A stretch of 64,000 nucleotides of DNA from Rhizodiscina lignyota (Eukaryota > Ascomycota > Dothideomycetes > Aulographales > Rhizodiscinaceae): the NCBI GenBank assembly GCA_010015805.1, contig ML978127.1, positions 868,001 through 932,000 of the forward strand, given 5' to 3'. Under the pieces are notes generated by a model. The model had not been told where the DNA came from. It saw only the letters and a program-made list of their open reading frames with translations, and did not search any database. Positions 41,549 through 52,957 of this stretch are shown in pieces. Made by a program: the position numbers and the translations under genes. Numbering within the stretch: position 1 is the stretch's first letter; every line of letters begins with the position of its first letter.

Positions 41549-43473
41549 TTAGTCCGCCATGTACGCGCTCTTGTCCACTCCTCCCTCAGGGAACTCCGGC
41601 AAGGGGACATTGAACCTCGACTCGATAGCCTTGAGCACCTCCTGGTCCTGCTCACTGCTCACGAACGAGATGCTGAGACCCTTCGTTCCGAAGCGGCCCG
41701 CGCGACCCACACGATGCAGGTACGAGTCGGCGTCAGCGGGGAGGTCGTAGTTGATCGCGAGGTTGATGCGCTCGATGTCGATGCCGCGGCCGAAGACGTC
41801 GGTGGCTACGCAGATACGAGCCTTGAACTCCTTGAAGTCGCGGTAGCGCTTGATACTGTTCTGGATTAACATAAAACTGGTTCGATACACATCGTTTTGG
41901 ATTTGCCAAGGACATACCGCTCCTCCTGGCTGACACCGGAGTGCACAGCGATGCTGGGGAAGTTGCACTCGCGTAACAACTTGTCGAGTTCAGTGGCACG
42001 CACGGTGCTCTTGACGAAGATGATGACCTGGTTGAACTCAAGCTGGTCGAGGAGATCGTTCAGCTTGCGGTTCTTCTCGTGCTCGCTGAGCTTGATGTAG
42101 AACTGCTTGAGACCGTGGAGGGTGAGCTGCGCGTCGTCTACGAGGATGGGCACAGTCTCCTTCTGCATGAACTTCAAGCAGACCGGCTTGGTCTCGGCAG
42201 ACAGAGTGGCGGTGAACATCATGACCTGCTTGCTCGTGGGCGTAGCGCGGAAGATCTCCTGAACGTCACGACGCATATCTGCATTGAAATACACTGTTAG
42301 AGTACGCCGTCGACTCCCTGGATTCTTGGGAGTGCACTTACCGACTTGATCAAGCATCTTGTCGCACTCATCGAGGATGAAGTGGGTGATGGATCCGAGA
42401 CGAAGCTTCTTGTCACGAACAAGGGCGTTCAAGCGGCCAGGGGTGGCGACGATGATATGAGGGTGAGTGTCCTTGTTCGCAAGGATCTCAATGTCCTTCT
42501 GCATGGGAGTTCCACCGTAAAAGACTGCAGTCTTGATGTTGGGCATGTACTTGCTGAAGCGGGCATACTCGTTCTTGATCTGATAAGCCAACTCGCGCGT
42601 GTGGCACATGACCAGAACGGAGGTCTCGCCATCGATAGGCTCCATGGTCTGAAGAGTAGCCAGAACGAAGACAGCAGTCTTACCAAGACCGGACTTGGCC
42701 TGGCAGAGGACATCTTGTCCGAGAATCGCCTGAGGAAGCGCCTGCTGCTGGACTGTGAGGCACCGTGTGTTAGAAGATTTCGTATCGAAGTTATGCGCAA
42801 AGAACGACTCGAGCGGCGTGCCATCCGTCCATCTCGCAAGCGAAGCAGCATGACGCCGAAGATGCAATCCAACGTGTCCAACAAATACGATCAACAACAA
42901 CATTCTCTTTCAGAAGTGAAAGGCTATTCGTTGCCTCGTCGTCTCCCATTCCACCTCGCTGTTCAGCCGCAGCGCTATTCTCAGTTCATATCCATGCCAT
43001 TGCTCTGGAGAGTGAAACTGGAAGCTGCCGAACACGACTTTCTTCCTAGGAGGCGAGACTCCCATAGCATTCGATCCACGCGAAGCTAATCGTGGCGTCC
43101 GCAAAATAACGCGCTTGCCAGTATATATTCAGGTATGTCATGATAAATGGTTCCCCTTCATCTTCTTGCTTCTGCGATGATGGACGGACGGCTTCTGGAA
43201 AAGACTTTGGAGAAGGAGTTTCAAGTAAGACTAACCCTCGGAGGGATGTTCGAAGCCGCAGTCGGTAATAGCGCGCAGAAGCTCCGGCTTCAAGAGGAAG
43301 TCGCGAAATCCAGAGGAGTGGATGCCAACATAGCTACCCTTCTTGTCCATGGCGGCTGCATCGCCACCCTTCTGCTGGCCATTCGGCGCGGCAGCTACGG
43401 CGCCAGTCGCGGGGGCATCGTTGGTCTGGAGCTCCTCGTCGGAGTAGTCGATGAGATCTTCCTCGTGAGACAT
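41549..43473 (-). CDS. SUB2: ATP-dependent RNA helicase Sub2 (UAP56)
   Basis: Four exons: 43473-43236, 42752-42342, 42278-41918 and 41855-41549, giving 438 residues. It begins [16 protein letters not shown] as in Sub2. [31 protein letters not shown] is the Q-motif region. AKSGLGKT is Walker A, DECD is the motif II typical of Sub2, FTATLS is motif III, and [10 protein letters not shown] is motif VI. Sub2 works in spliceosome assembly and couples transcription to mRNA export in the TREX complex in the nucleus. The first intron is 483 bases, several times longer than any other intron here. It contains an ATG (42903) in frame with exon 2, which is probably not used. Confidence 0.95.
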
Positions 43474-43970
43474 TTTGGTTCGAGTGAAATCAAGTGAAGT
43501 GAAAAGTGGTTAGGTAGAAGTGAAACAAGGCTGAACCGCGAGGCGGTTGTTGAAGGGAGATCGGAGATGTCGCGTGAGCTGAGAGGTGTTAAGATCTCTC
43601 AGATACCGCAGCAGATGGTGTCGAAGGTGAAAGTCTTCGACGTCGGAGTTGTGGGTGAAAGGTTGGAGGTGGCGGAGTGAAGTTGAGGTGAGAAATCTCA
43701 AATATGGGGGGAAGTTGCGGTTGCGGCTTTGCCAAGCACGCCAAGACCACAACACGCTAACGCGATCACGTGACGTGAATACCGCGTTTCCGTTTTCGTA
43801 AATTCGTTTTCACGCCTGCGAACAAGAGCGAGAAGGTTCTAGTCCGTCCACAGCAGCATTACGGTTGGGAGCAAAACAGCGAAGGCGAAGATACAGTCTG
43901 GAGCTATGACGCCAGCAGCTCCGCGGAAGGTGTAGCAAAACGGTGGCGATAACACCCTCTGACAACCACG
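43474..43970. promoter_or_regulatory. Divergent promoter of SUB2 and RPR2
   Basis: This 497-base spacer lies between two divergent ATGs of RNA-processing genes. It contains ATCACGTGAC at 43765, the reverse complement of the E-box palindrome seen at 24.8 and 26.9 kb. Confidence 0.55.
43765..43774. promoter_or_regulatory. GTCACGTGAT palindromic E-box, third copy (inverted)
   Basis: It lies about 200 bases upstream of RPR2 and 290 upstream of SUB2. The core TCACGTGA is identical to the other two copies. Confidence 0.45.
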
Positions 43971-44513
43971 ATGGCAAAATCCAAAGCGTCGAAAAGCACG
44001 AGGACTGTTCCAAACAAACATCTCCATTCTCGCGTTGCATATCTCTACGAAGCGGCGACATACCTTTTGTCGCAGAAGACAGGGGACATCACGGCGCAAA
44101 AGACTACCACAGGCGAAACAGAAAGCCCACCTATTGAATCAGATCAAGTAAACGAAAGTCAGAGTTCAAAATTGAAGCACAAGGGTCTCCCAAATCACCT
44201 TGTGGAGCATATTCATTCCATTTCTCGGCGGGGCCAAATCCACCTGTCTCCTGACGTGAAACGCACCTTTTGCAAGAGCTGCAACACTCTTCTCATATCC
44301 GGCTCAACCTCATCATCACGGCTGGAAAATAGGAGTCGTGGAGGCAAGAAGCCCTGGGCAGACGTGCTCGTTGTCAAATGTCTAAGCTGTGGTGCCGAGA
44401 AGCGCTTCCCCGTTGGCAGCGAGCGTCAGAAGAAAAAGGCCGATAGAGTCACTAAGGACAAGAGCGCAGAAAATCCTGAAGGAAAGTCTTCACAGATGGA
44501 TGTTGATCATTAA
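43971..44513 (+). CDS. RPR2: Ribonuclease P/MRP subunit Rpr2 (Rpp21/Snm1 family)
   Basis: A single exon of 180 residues. The N-terminal helix NKHLHSRVAYLYEAATYLLSQ is the family's first block. The zinc ribbon is KRTFCKSCNTLLISG, then VVKCLSCGAEKRFPVG, with two CX2C pairs (about residues 101-104 and 137-140). RNase P processes tRNA 5' ends in the nucleus, and the MRP variant processes rRNA. Rpr2 is the RNase P form and Snm1 its MRP twin; length and sequence favour Rpr2/Rpp21. The tail is Lys/Glu-rich. It is convergent with the next gene, with only 56 bases between stops. Confidence 0.88.
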   Translation: MAKSKASKSTRTVPNKHLHSRVAYLYEAATYLLSQKTGDITAQKTTTGETESPPIESDQVNESQSSKLKHKGLPNHLVEHIHSISRRGQIHLSPDVKRTFCKSCNTLLISGSTSSSRLENRSRGGKKPWADVLVVKCLSCGAEKRFPVGSERQKKKADRVTKDKSAENPEGKSSQMDVDH

Positions 44514-44569
44514 AGTATAAGGTCGACGTATGTACGGACGTGAAGAAGTAAATATCCAACAAAGCGAGC

Positions 44570-47500
44570 TCATGAATCAGCCTCCGCTTCTCTCGTCATC
44601 AAAGGCCAGCTCTCTACATCCACCAAGTGCGTTTCGCCGCATGCACTTTTCACGATCATAACCAGCTCGTCTGTCGCGTTGATGAACTGCACAAAGGAGC
44701 TGACGACGACGCAATATTTCCTGTAATCCTCGTTCATAATCATGTCTTTGCTCACAACGTCCTCTCCAGCCTGCAGTTTCTGCACCTTGCGCTGCAGACC
44801 TAGACATCTCGCGGTCAAGGGCACAGGGAGCACCGCTGGAAGTGGATCGCTTGTTTTGAGCGTCTGTTCGATCAGCGTCAGAACGGCCATTATGTCGCCT
44901 ATGATATTCTCGTCCAGAGCGCCGGACAGCCTAGCGAAGCGGTCCTTCAGATGCTGCGGCAGCTTCGCGGAGAAAACGATCATCTGGACCATCGCCGAAT
45001 TGATCGTCATGCAGAGAGCGTTCAATTTGACTAGCGTATCAGAGTCAAAACTGGAGCTTGAGAACTCTAACTTGAGCATCTTGAGAGGCCCCATAAGGGA
45101 GGACTGCGTGTTACCAATTGCCAACGCCTCTTTCTCAACGGTGTCGAGAAGGCCGTCGTATGGATCGTTGAAAGTGGCGACGAAGAGGGCGTAGAGATCC
45201 TTGATGTTGCGAATCGTACCAGACATAACTTGCCTGAAATGTCGCGAGGCGGATGGTGGTCGAGGGAAGAACATGACGATGGCAGAAGCGCCGAAACCGA
45301 CGATAACAAGTAGCATACGGCGCCAAAACACATTGTACCCAACGCCCGGATTTCCATAGCTAGGAATGTGTCTTTCTGTTGGTTAGCCCTTGATGCCGGT
45401 CATAAGAAAGAGAGTCCAGACTTACGTATCGACCCAGCTGTATGCCATAGTCAGGTACACAGTCGCCGCCATCAACATCCAGAATTGCATAAACTGAAAC
45501 CCGGTGAAGAGACGACCCCACATCAGCAGAATCGTGACCACGCCCATGATAGCTGCCATTCCATAAGGGTTTCCAGGTCCGTTGCCAGCACCAATGTACC
45601 AGCACGCCATGCCAATGATGCCACCGAACACAGTGCCACTGATACGAAGTACTAACCCATAGACGAAGTCGGAGGTGTAGGTCCCCATACCCATCTGCGC
45701 CATGATCAAAGCCCACAAGCCCTTCTCCCGATAATAGAAGCCAGCAGACGAAGTGCAAACCGCTGGGACGCCCACGGCAATAGTTACTATGACAACGCGA
45801 GTCGCAAAGAGCGCGTCGTCATTTGTCAGCCAGTTGGTAACTGCCAAAACGAACTTGCTCAGCGGAGATCGTTGCCTCCCGGCATGATATCGGAGTGTTT
45901 CGAGCTGGATGCCTGTCTCATGGGCATCTGTCTCAGTCTTCTCCTTCCTTTGGGCCCTCTTCGACTTCTTGGACTGCTTCTCCTGCTCGACCACGGTCTC
46001 GACTCTCTCGAGCTCTCCTGGGCCCGTATCACCAAGAGCGCCGACAGAAGGCGTGGGAGTGGCTCCAACCGCCCACGCAAAGAAGTGTCGAATTCCTGTA
46101 GGAAACCAAATTCGATTCTTGGTACGGCCTTTCTCGAGCTCCACGATGCGCTTAAGCAGCATGTCCAGCGACCGTGCCACACCCAGGATCCTTTCCTCGA
46201 ATAGCAGGCCAAGCATGAGGCCATGGACAGGCACCACTGTATCGTCGCTATCGTTTGTGGGGATGAGATGGCCATTCTCGTCGAACAAATGCGCATGCGG
46301 GTCCATCAAACGATCCGTGGCCATGCTTGCAAACTCAGTGATGTGCTGGTTCAATTTCTGGAGTACATCTGAATGCTTGGTGGAAAGCTGCTCGCACTGC
46401 TCTGTAGATAAATGCCGGAACCACCGCCTCTCGTTGACATTTTCGATCGCTTCAACCATCGCCTCAATGGCATCGCTGCAGCTTAATAGGATGTCGTGGC
46501 TCGAGTCCATCAAAGCTTGCATGCTCTTCCAGAGTAAATCTTCAGTCTGCGGATGGTGGAGTTTGTGTCGCGTATCAAGCGCCAACGCCAGCTGGTGCGC
46601 GCCGACTGCACCCTTTTTGGTATCGTCGCCACTCTGAAGCGCCTCCTCGATATCATTCATTGTTCTGTGTCGAGTTCGAGCTTCTACACGGCTAATCTGC
46701 AATTGCATAAGACCAGCATACATGGTGACAACCTTGGTCATTGGTTCCTGCAGAGACGTGATATCTTCAGCATTCCAACGACACGTGGACAAATCCAGCG
46801 GCAGGAATCCGAGAGACGCCTGGACCTCTTTGTATGCCATGATGGTCCCGCCTTTTGCTTGCTGCAGCTTGAGAAGGTTAAAACGTGCTTCCGGGTGCGA
46901 GAAGCTTGTCAAGCATGCGCTGAAGAAGTCTTTCATCGGCCTCAGAACGTTTTGCATATCAAAGAGTGTCTTGTGTGATGTTGATTCCGGGAAGAGGAAG
47001 ATATTGCATACCAGCCCGACTCCTGCTCCTGTCGCAGCAGGCTTAAGAAGGAGTTGAGCAATAGTGCCATTGAACGAGGGAATGAGAGGCGCGATTACAA
47101 GGAAAATGTCCATGATGATCCAGCTGAACATCGCCATGAGCGCCAGTTTGGGAACTTTAGCACGAAGCCGGGCCATGAAGTACACAAAGATACAGATCAT
47201 GCCGAAGTAAGTGATGGAGATGCGCGTGTCAAGCATAAAGCCCTCGAAGACGAGAATTTGGGTATACTCGGCTTGTCCGGATGCTTGCTCAGTGTTGTTC
47301 GCCAATTGCTGTGCCGTCCGACCCAACTCCTGGAGGCGTGCTTGGGTCTCTGCTGCTGGTCGCGTGGATAGCGCTGCTTTCATAGTAATTACACCCCAAC
47401 CCCATCCCATGGCCATGCCAAGGAGAAGAGTGAGGCATCCCAGAGCCTGGATGAAGACAATGCCGTTACAAGGGATAATAAAGAGCAGGATACTGTATCC

Positions 47501-47898
47501 AGTCAGATATGATATGTTGTATTTCGCGATTAAACACTTGTAACATACCATCCAAAAAATGTAGCTTGTCCATATGTTCTTAGCACTGGGTTGATGAAAA
47601 TGAAGAGCGTGTACACCCAGACAGCGATGGAACATTTGAATAGGATTTTCAAATCTCTCAAGTTGAAATGGTCGAGCCATGGCGGGAGGGCCTTCTCTTT
47701 CCTTGGTTTTCCGTCTTTATCCAGGAAGAATGGACTGTCGACCTCCTCGGCGACTTCGTTCGATTTGAGTGCAGTTCCATTGCCAGCCTTGTCTTCGGCT
47801 TTGTCCATGTACGTATCGTCGCTCGCATTTTGTTTCAGCTCTGCATCGGATGCGTCCTGTTTAAGCTCTGCGTCCGGTTTCTCTTCACTCGAGGCCAT
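44570..47898 (-). CDS. Large Bre4/ArAE-type membrane protein (DUF2421)
   Basis: Three exons, 47898-47549, 47492-45426 and 45371-44570, give 1072 residues. The layout is a charged N-terminal tail with a repeated DAELKQ(D/N)ASD, a first membrane bundle of about six spans (from LKILFKCSIAVWVYTLFIFINPVL to VGLVCNIFLFPES), and a long cytosolic helical domain (LRPMKDFFSACL to about residue 560). A second bundle follows (ALFATRVVIVTIAVGVPAV, GTVFGGIIGMACWYI, MLLVIVGFGASAIVMFFP), then a C-terminal domain. This two-bundle plan with the YREKGLWALIMAQMGMGTYTSDFVYG block is that of fungal Brefeldin A-sensitivity/aromatic acid exporter family proteins, related to fusaric-acid resistance pumps. The substrate is unknown. 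Splice phases agree at both introns. Confidence 0.9.
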
Positions 47899-48897
47899 TG
47901 TGATTTCAATGGCGAGTTGGAGTTTCGGGCATCAATTTTGCATGGCAAGTTGACTTTATATTGTGGCACAGTCGGGTTCCCCGGCTTCCTTCGCAATCGC
48001 TTTTCGGTCGGTCGCAAAAAGCACGAAGGTGGCTCCAGTTTTCGCGCGCCGATAACGCAAAGTCGTGTTAAATTGCAAATGACAATGACGGGAAGAAGCA
48101 AACGAACAACGTCACGCCTAGCAATTTTTCCAATTGAGCAGGGAGATGCACATAAAAACGATTCAAGCAGCATGTCTGGGGCATGAAGGAAGGCCTTAAT
48201 AAGCAGCCATATTGTACAGCTAATAATCACGAGGTCCCAGATCCGCGATAGAAGGTGCAGGTGGTTCGGCCGCGTTACTGGCTGGACGCAGGCGAAGCCT
48301 GTCCAACGCGGTAAAAGAAGCAATAAGCATTGCGGCCGCTAACTCCCATCCATGCGAAACATCAAGAAAAGCCGGCCGAGCAGAGCAGATTTGGTAAGGA
48401 CGAGTTGGATTGGGCTGCGCTTCCGTGCATGCCATTGAGCGGCGCTCCTTCAGGCTCAACACCTGGCAATGGCGCTTCGGTGCGATCAATAACCACTCCG
48501 CTGGCCGGGCGTTTAACTTCAGAATAAATACCGGTATTCGTCGCTGTCCACATGCTCGAGATGATACGGAGGAGAGCTTTACCCGCGTAAGGACTGGATA
48601 GGAGGCGGCTGTGCTGAAATGGCTAAGGCTGTGACGTTGGGGGCCAGCCTCTGCCGATCTTTTTTCAGGGACCACAGCCAAGGTGAACAAACAATGAAAC
48701 CAGCTTTCAACATTCGCTCTCATCTTCAATTTCACAGTCGTTCTGAACTCGATAACTAGTCTGTCTTCATCTGTCCATATTCAAACCATCTGCGAAAGTG
48801 CCTATATTTCCAACACTCCCTGATCGCCCTTTCGTCTCACCTCCTTTCAGCTTCAAGCACCAAGCGTTCACTCTCGTTTCATAAAGAAATCGCAGCA
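47899..48897. other. Divergent spacer between the Bre4-like gene and GNA1
   Basis: These 999 bases contain both promoters. From about 48740 the plus strand is pyrimidine-rich and leader-like. A 171-codon minus frame at 48220-48735 overlaps but has no domain or coding texture. No gene is called. Confidence 0.45.
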
Positions 48898-49632
48898 ATG
48901 ACTTTCCCAACGAACGGTACCGCCTCCGAAGAGCCTCTCTTTACGTCGGAGTACATCTCTCCCGAGGTCCTTGCGGCCCTTCCAGAGGGCTACACCTGCC
49001 GCCCTATCCAACGCACCGACTACCACGCCGGCTTTCTCGACGTCCTCCGTGTGCTTACCACCGTCGGTGACATCAGTGAGGAGAAGTGGAATGAGAGATA
49101 TGACTGGATGAAGAAGAGGAATGACGCGTACTTCCTGCTGTGCATACTTGATGGCACCGGCAAGATCGTTGGAACAGGCGCATTGATTGTGGAGAGGAAG
49201 TTGTAAGTATACGGATACGGCGATTCTTAGCAGAAGTAGCTAATGGAGTGCCACAGCATCCACAATCTTGGTCTTGTCGGACATATCGAGGATATTGCCG
49301 TCGCTAAGGACCAGCAAGGCAAGAAACTTGGTTTGAGAATCATCCAGGCGCTCGACTATGTTGCCGAGAAGACCGGATGCTACAAGGTGAGTAATTCTGT
49401 CTTCCAAGGCACCGCTTTGTTACCCCTCATTACTGCTTGGGAACTGCTGCTAATAGAAACCATGCAGTCTATTCTCGACTGCTCCGAGGCCAACGAGGGC
49501 TTCTACGTCAAGTGCGGTTTCAGACGCGCTGGCTTGGAGATGGCTCATTACTACGAGACAGCCCCGTCTCCGGTCAAGCATACTGGCAATGGGGAAGTAT
49601 TGGTTGGCGTGAAGGAGCCATCGAAGGTCTGA
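48898..49632 (+). CDS. GNA1: Glucosamine-6-phosphate N-acetyltransferase
   Basis: Three exons, 48898-49202, 49257-49386 and 49468-49632, give 199 residues. ISPEVLAALPEGYTCRPIQRTDYHAGFLDVLRVLTTVGDIS is the Gna1 N-terminal block. FIHNLGLVGHIEDIAVAKDQQGKKLGLRIIQALDYVA holds the beta-4 strand and the acetyl-CoA loop (QQGKKLG), and CSEANEGFYVKCGF closes the GNAT fold. It makes GlcNAc-6-phosphate for UDP-GlcNAc, hence chitin, GPI anchors and N-glycans, and acts in the cytosol. It is a little longer than yeast Gna1 (159 residues), with an N-terminal TNGTASEEPLF extension. Junctions are in frame, and the ATG context (GCAGCAATG) is good. Confidence 0.94.
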
Positions 49633-49741
49633 GAAGGCCGAGCAAGACATGTAAGACTGAGCTTTAACGAAGGGGATATGATGAAGGAGATGATTGTATG
49701 AGTACGGGTTGTAGGTATGGGGATCGGCGTTATAGACTCGA

Positions 49742-50406
49742 TTAGCAGCGGAGGAGGGAACCTAGAGCAGGATCTTCTACCGTAATTACCACGAATCGAC
49801 AACATTTCCGGACTTCCAGCTCAGTTGCGCCCTGATAACGTATACCATTCGACTGGATCTTTGCTTCATTACACATCCCCTTCTGAACCTCAAATCCCCT
49901 GGATCCATGCTCAAGCACTTCTCTGATTCCCCTGAGATACCGAGGCAGCTCTCCCAGGTAGAGCAATGGCTCACGACGTTTGCCTGGAATGCTCGCTCCG
50001 TACCACCAGCTCTCAACTCCATAACTCAGGGACATCTTGCTGAAGCTATTGATTTCCTCCTTCCACTTCTTCTCGGATTCCTCAGTTGCTTCTATCCTAT
50101 CCAGATTATACTCTCGCATACTGCAAAGGAGGTCGACGATCCAATCGGATTGAGGCTCTACACATGACGGGCCATTGGAGAACTTTATATCGTCCGCAGA
50201 ATAGATCTGAAGGAATGACCTGGCGACGTACTGCAGTCGGCGCTTGTGGCCCATACGTGAAGAAAGAGTTTGGGAATCCATGGACAGTCATGCCAAGGTA
50301 AGTCAGAACGCCATTTCCCAGAACTCCGATAGACTCTGGGGCGTGGGTGGAGATTTGTTGCCACGAAGCTCGATTTCCTTGAGTCCACCAGTGACGGAAT
50401 CGAAGC
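49742..50406 (-). pseudogene. Remnant of a Baeyer-Villiger (flavin) monooxygenase gene
   Basis: Only the C-terminal quarter of a cyclohexanone-monooxygenase-type enzyme is left. FDSVTGGLKEIELRGN and then TYLGMTVHGFPNSFFTYGPQAPTA are followed by a good 49-base intron (50231-50183). Next comes FSNGPSCVEPQSDWIVDLL to WYGASIPGKRREPLLYLGELPRY. Family members have about 540 residues with two GxGxxG motifs upstream; neither is found within 1.4 kb upstream. Near 50311-50320 one base appears lost, since SEFWEM and GVLTYLGM are in different frames. A TAG splice acceptor just before the first block (50407-50410) shows that an upstream exon once existed. The gene has therefore lost its 5' part and carries a frameshift. 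The late stop at 49742 overruns the normal end. Confidence 0.75.
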
Positions 50407-51838
50407 CTAGAAATCAATTAGCTTATCAGACCCAGAAACATCTAGATATATACGAGAACAACGGAATAAAGCAAAGCCGTGATTAACAATAACGTAACTT
50501 GTAAGCCCTTTCCTCCTCTTGGAGACCGCAGGAGGTGCTCCCCGGCTCAGGAGACGTGGGGTCTGTGGGAAGTAATATTGTTACATAGATAGTTCGCGGC
50601 AGGACTATTCTTGGAATAATGAAAGGAGAGATCAACACGTAAAGAATGAACGGACCAAAGGATCTCAGGTGCGTTGTACAGTAGCGAGCTTAATATCTCG
50701 CCTTGAGCCCTTGAAAGGGTGAAGGGAGACACGGTTCGAAGTGTGGAGGAAAAGACCTTGGTCGACAATTCACGGAATAGCGTTTGAATAGTTCAGACTG
50801 AAGAGTGGAAAGTATCTTACGTAGTATCTCGGGAAACGATGGAAATCATTAGGCTATTTCTGCAACGTTAGCGGTGCAAAAAGTAATGCTAGTGTGAGAA
50901 TAGACAGTTATGGGCAGAGGTAGTTTGCTCGAGCGGGATTTACGATAACCATTTTGCATAGGGTAGTGGGTTTACAGCAATTCACTGGCTGTTATGAATC
51001 GCCCATCATCTGCTCTGTGTCCGTTTCAGCTGGGAAGCAGTCTGTTGACCCGCTTCTTTTTCTCAAAAAAGTCTAACGAGTACATATAAGGTAGGCCTCC
51101 ATGCACGAAGACAGTTGGAAGGTTGATTGGCGGGCGTTGAACGGACGGTCTAATGCACGATTTTAGCCCCTTTTAAACATCCTAACTTCAACATATTTAA
51201 GCCAGGTTCCCGCGCAAATTAATGAAAGCGTAACCCGCGAAATATAGATACCTTTGTTTAAAGAGTTCCAGATTTTGTGGCTATTGATAATCGAACAAAT
51301 CGTCGCGGGAGGAAGTGGACGTCATTACGACGTGGAGTTTGTGTGATACATCACTTATTACTCCACATTGTGATCGTGGCTGCAGAGCGCGAATCCTCGC
51401 ACTCCAACTTACAGTCTGGAGGGATCTCGGTTTTGAGATCGACCAATCCATATCCTTAGCGCTCACATCATTACTGCCTGAAAGTCTAAGTGACAGGTAA
51501 AGTTTTGATTCACTCACTTGTGAGGGAGTTTCCCATCGTTTCACTTTCACTCTTGAATGTATTGGCCTTGATAAGCTTTCTCTACAGATTGCTACAACAG
51601 CCACAATGCTGCTGCCTGCAACTGCCCGCCCGTAAGAAGATACATCATTCACAACTCAAAATGCAAACATCTGGTCTCTTCCAGACCGCATAAATCTTCT
51701 GTTCCGCACCGCACACTTTCTTTCTTCCTTTCATCTCTTCAACACTCTCTTCTAAACCGAAGCTTACAACAAAGCTTCTACATTACACTCAACCGCTTCT
51801 ACCGTCTAGCAGTTGCCAGTTCAACAACTGTTACCAAC
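50407..51838. other. AT-rich gene-free interval
   Basis: These 1.43 kb lie upstream of the monooxygenase remnant. I find no trace of its missing FAD and NADPH domains here. The last 200 bases (CTTTCTTTC-type runs) look like the leader of the gene at 51839. Confidence 0.45.
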
Positions 51839-52357
51839 ATGTCGTCTACTTTTACGATGGACAAGGCAGTCATCGAGGCGCTCAACGAGAAGGAGAAGGT
51901 CCGTCTCTTGTGCTACTTCATCTCGAACACGAGCAGTGTCACGGTAAGTGGCTTCTATTTTCTTCATATTTTGTCAACGCCTCCTGTCACTAATAAGAGT
52001 TTGTAGATCGACTGGGCTGATGCCGCAGAGCGTTTCGGCTGCCAAAAGAACTCCATGGCAGCTCATACTCCACCTATTCTGAAGAAGCTCAAAGTCGATG
52101 GAGGAGCTAAGGCCAAGGCCAACGGCAAAGGCGGAACGCCGAATGGTAAGAAAGCTGGAGGACCTGGACGCAAGAAGCGCCAGGCGTCGACTGATGATAG
52201 CGATGCACTCGAGACACCGTCCAAAAGGTCTAAGAAGGGTGCTGGCAAAGCCCAAATGAAGAAGGAAGATACCCCCAACGATGGCGACCTCAACATCAAG
52301 TACAACGAGCTCGAATATCTGGCAACTTACGGCACGGATGACGAATTCTCGGCTTGA
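51839..52357 (+). CDS. Small basic, probably nuclear protein with a helical N-terminal domain
   Basis: Two exons, 51839-51943 and 52007-52357, give 151 residues. The N-terminal 60 residues (KEKVRLLCYFISNTSSVTIDWADAAERFGC, then SMAAHTPPILKKLKV) look like the three-helix Myb/SANT-type module common in short fungal proteins, with the conserved D-W pair. The rest is Lys/Gly/Ala-rich (AKAKANGKGG, GRKKRQAS, KRSKKGAGK), a likely nuclear localisation region, and ends acidic (NELEYLATYGTDDEFSA). DNA binding is inferred from charge and layout only. The intron is in phase, and the ATG follows a typical leader (TACCAACATG). Confidence 0.72.
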
Positions 52358-52957
52358 GCAGTTAGCCTGGTGGCGTACCGGTGATCGATTCTTTCGATCT
52401 ATGGAGGGTCGACTTTCGGAATCGTCTGCGTGGGAATTTCTTCACTTCACACTTGAAGGTCACGGTGGTTATGTGTCGACAGGTTTACGTCGGCTTGATT
52501 CCTCAAACGTTATGGGAACAGTGAGGGAAACAATCAACCCGTTCACAATCAACGAATAACAAATGAACTCTCTCTAAATCGCATTTGCCTATCACGTGCC
52601 AATTTGACATACAATAATGAAATGGACGAGCAGCAGATGTAGAAGTCCAAGTTACTTCCATTGAAGAGACTCGTGGCTCACCCGTATGTACGTCGACCGT
52701 AAGCATGTCGCATCTGTCGCGGCCATTGACACACTTGACATGATTAATAGAACATTGAAGCAAATAGATGCATCATCGGTCTCGTCCAAACTGCAATATG
52801 GAAGAAAAGCAGGGAGAATCAAACCTCCACCTTCACCTTCCATTTCATGCCGGCAAAACTTCGGCATATCGACATGTTTCTTGATCCCTTTGATACTTAG
52901 TCTTCCCTACGCGCTACCGAATCATATATACACATCACAGGACTTCAGTATCTCGAG
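52358..52957. other. Spacer upstream of the Wbp11-like gene
   Basis: These 600 bases hold a 3' untranslated region and a promoter. No gene, repeat or RNA is recognised. Confidence 0.5.

Noticed and set aside
48220-48735. 171-codon minus-strand frame upstream of GNA1
   Set aside because: It overlaps the GNA1 promoter and has no recognisable protein pattern.
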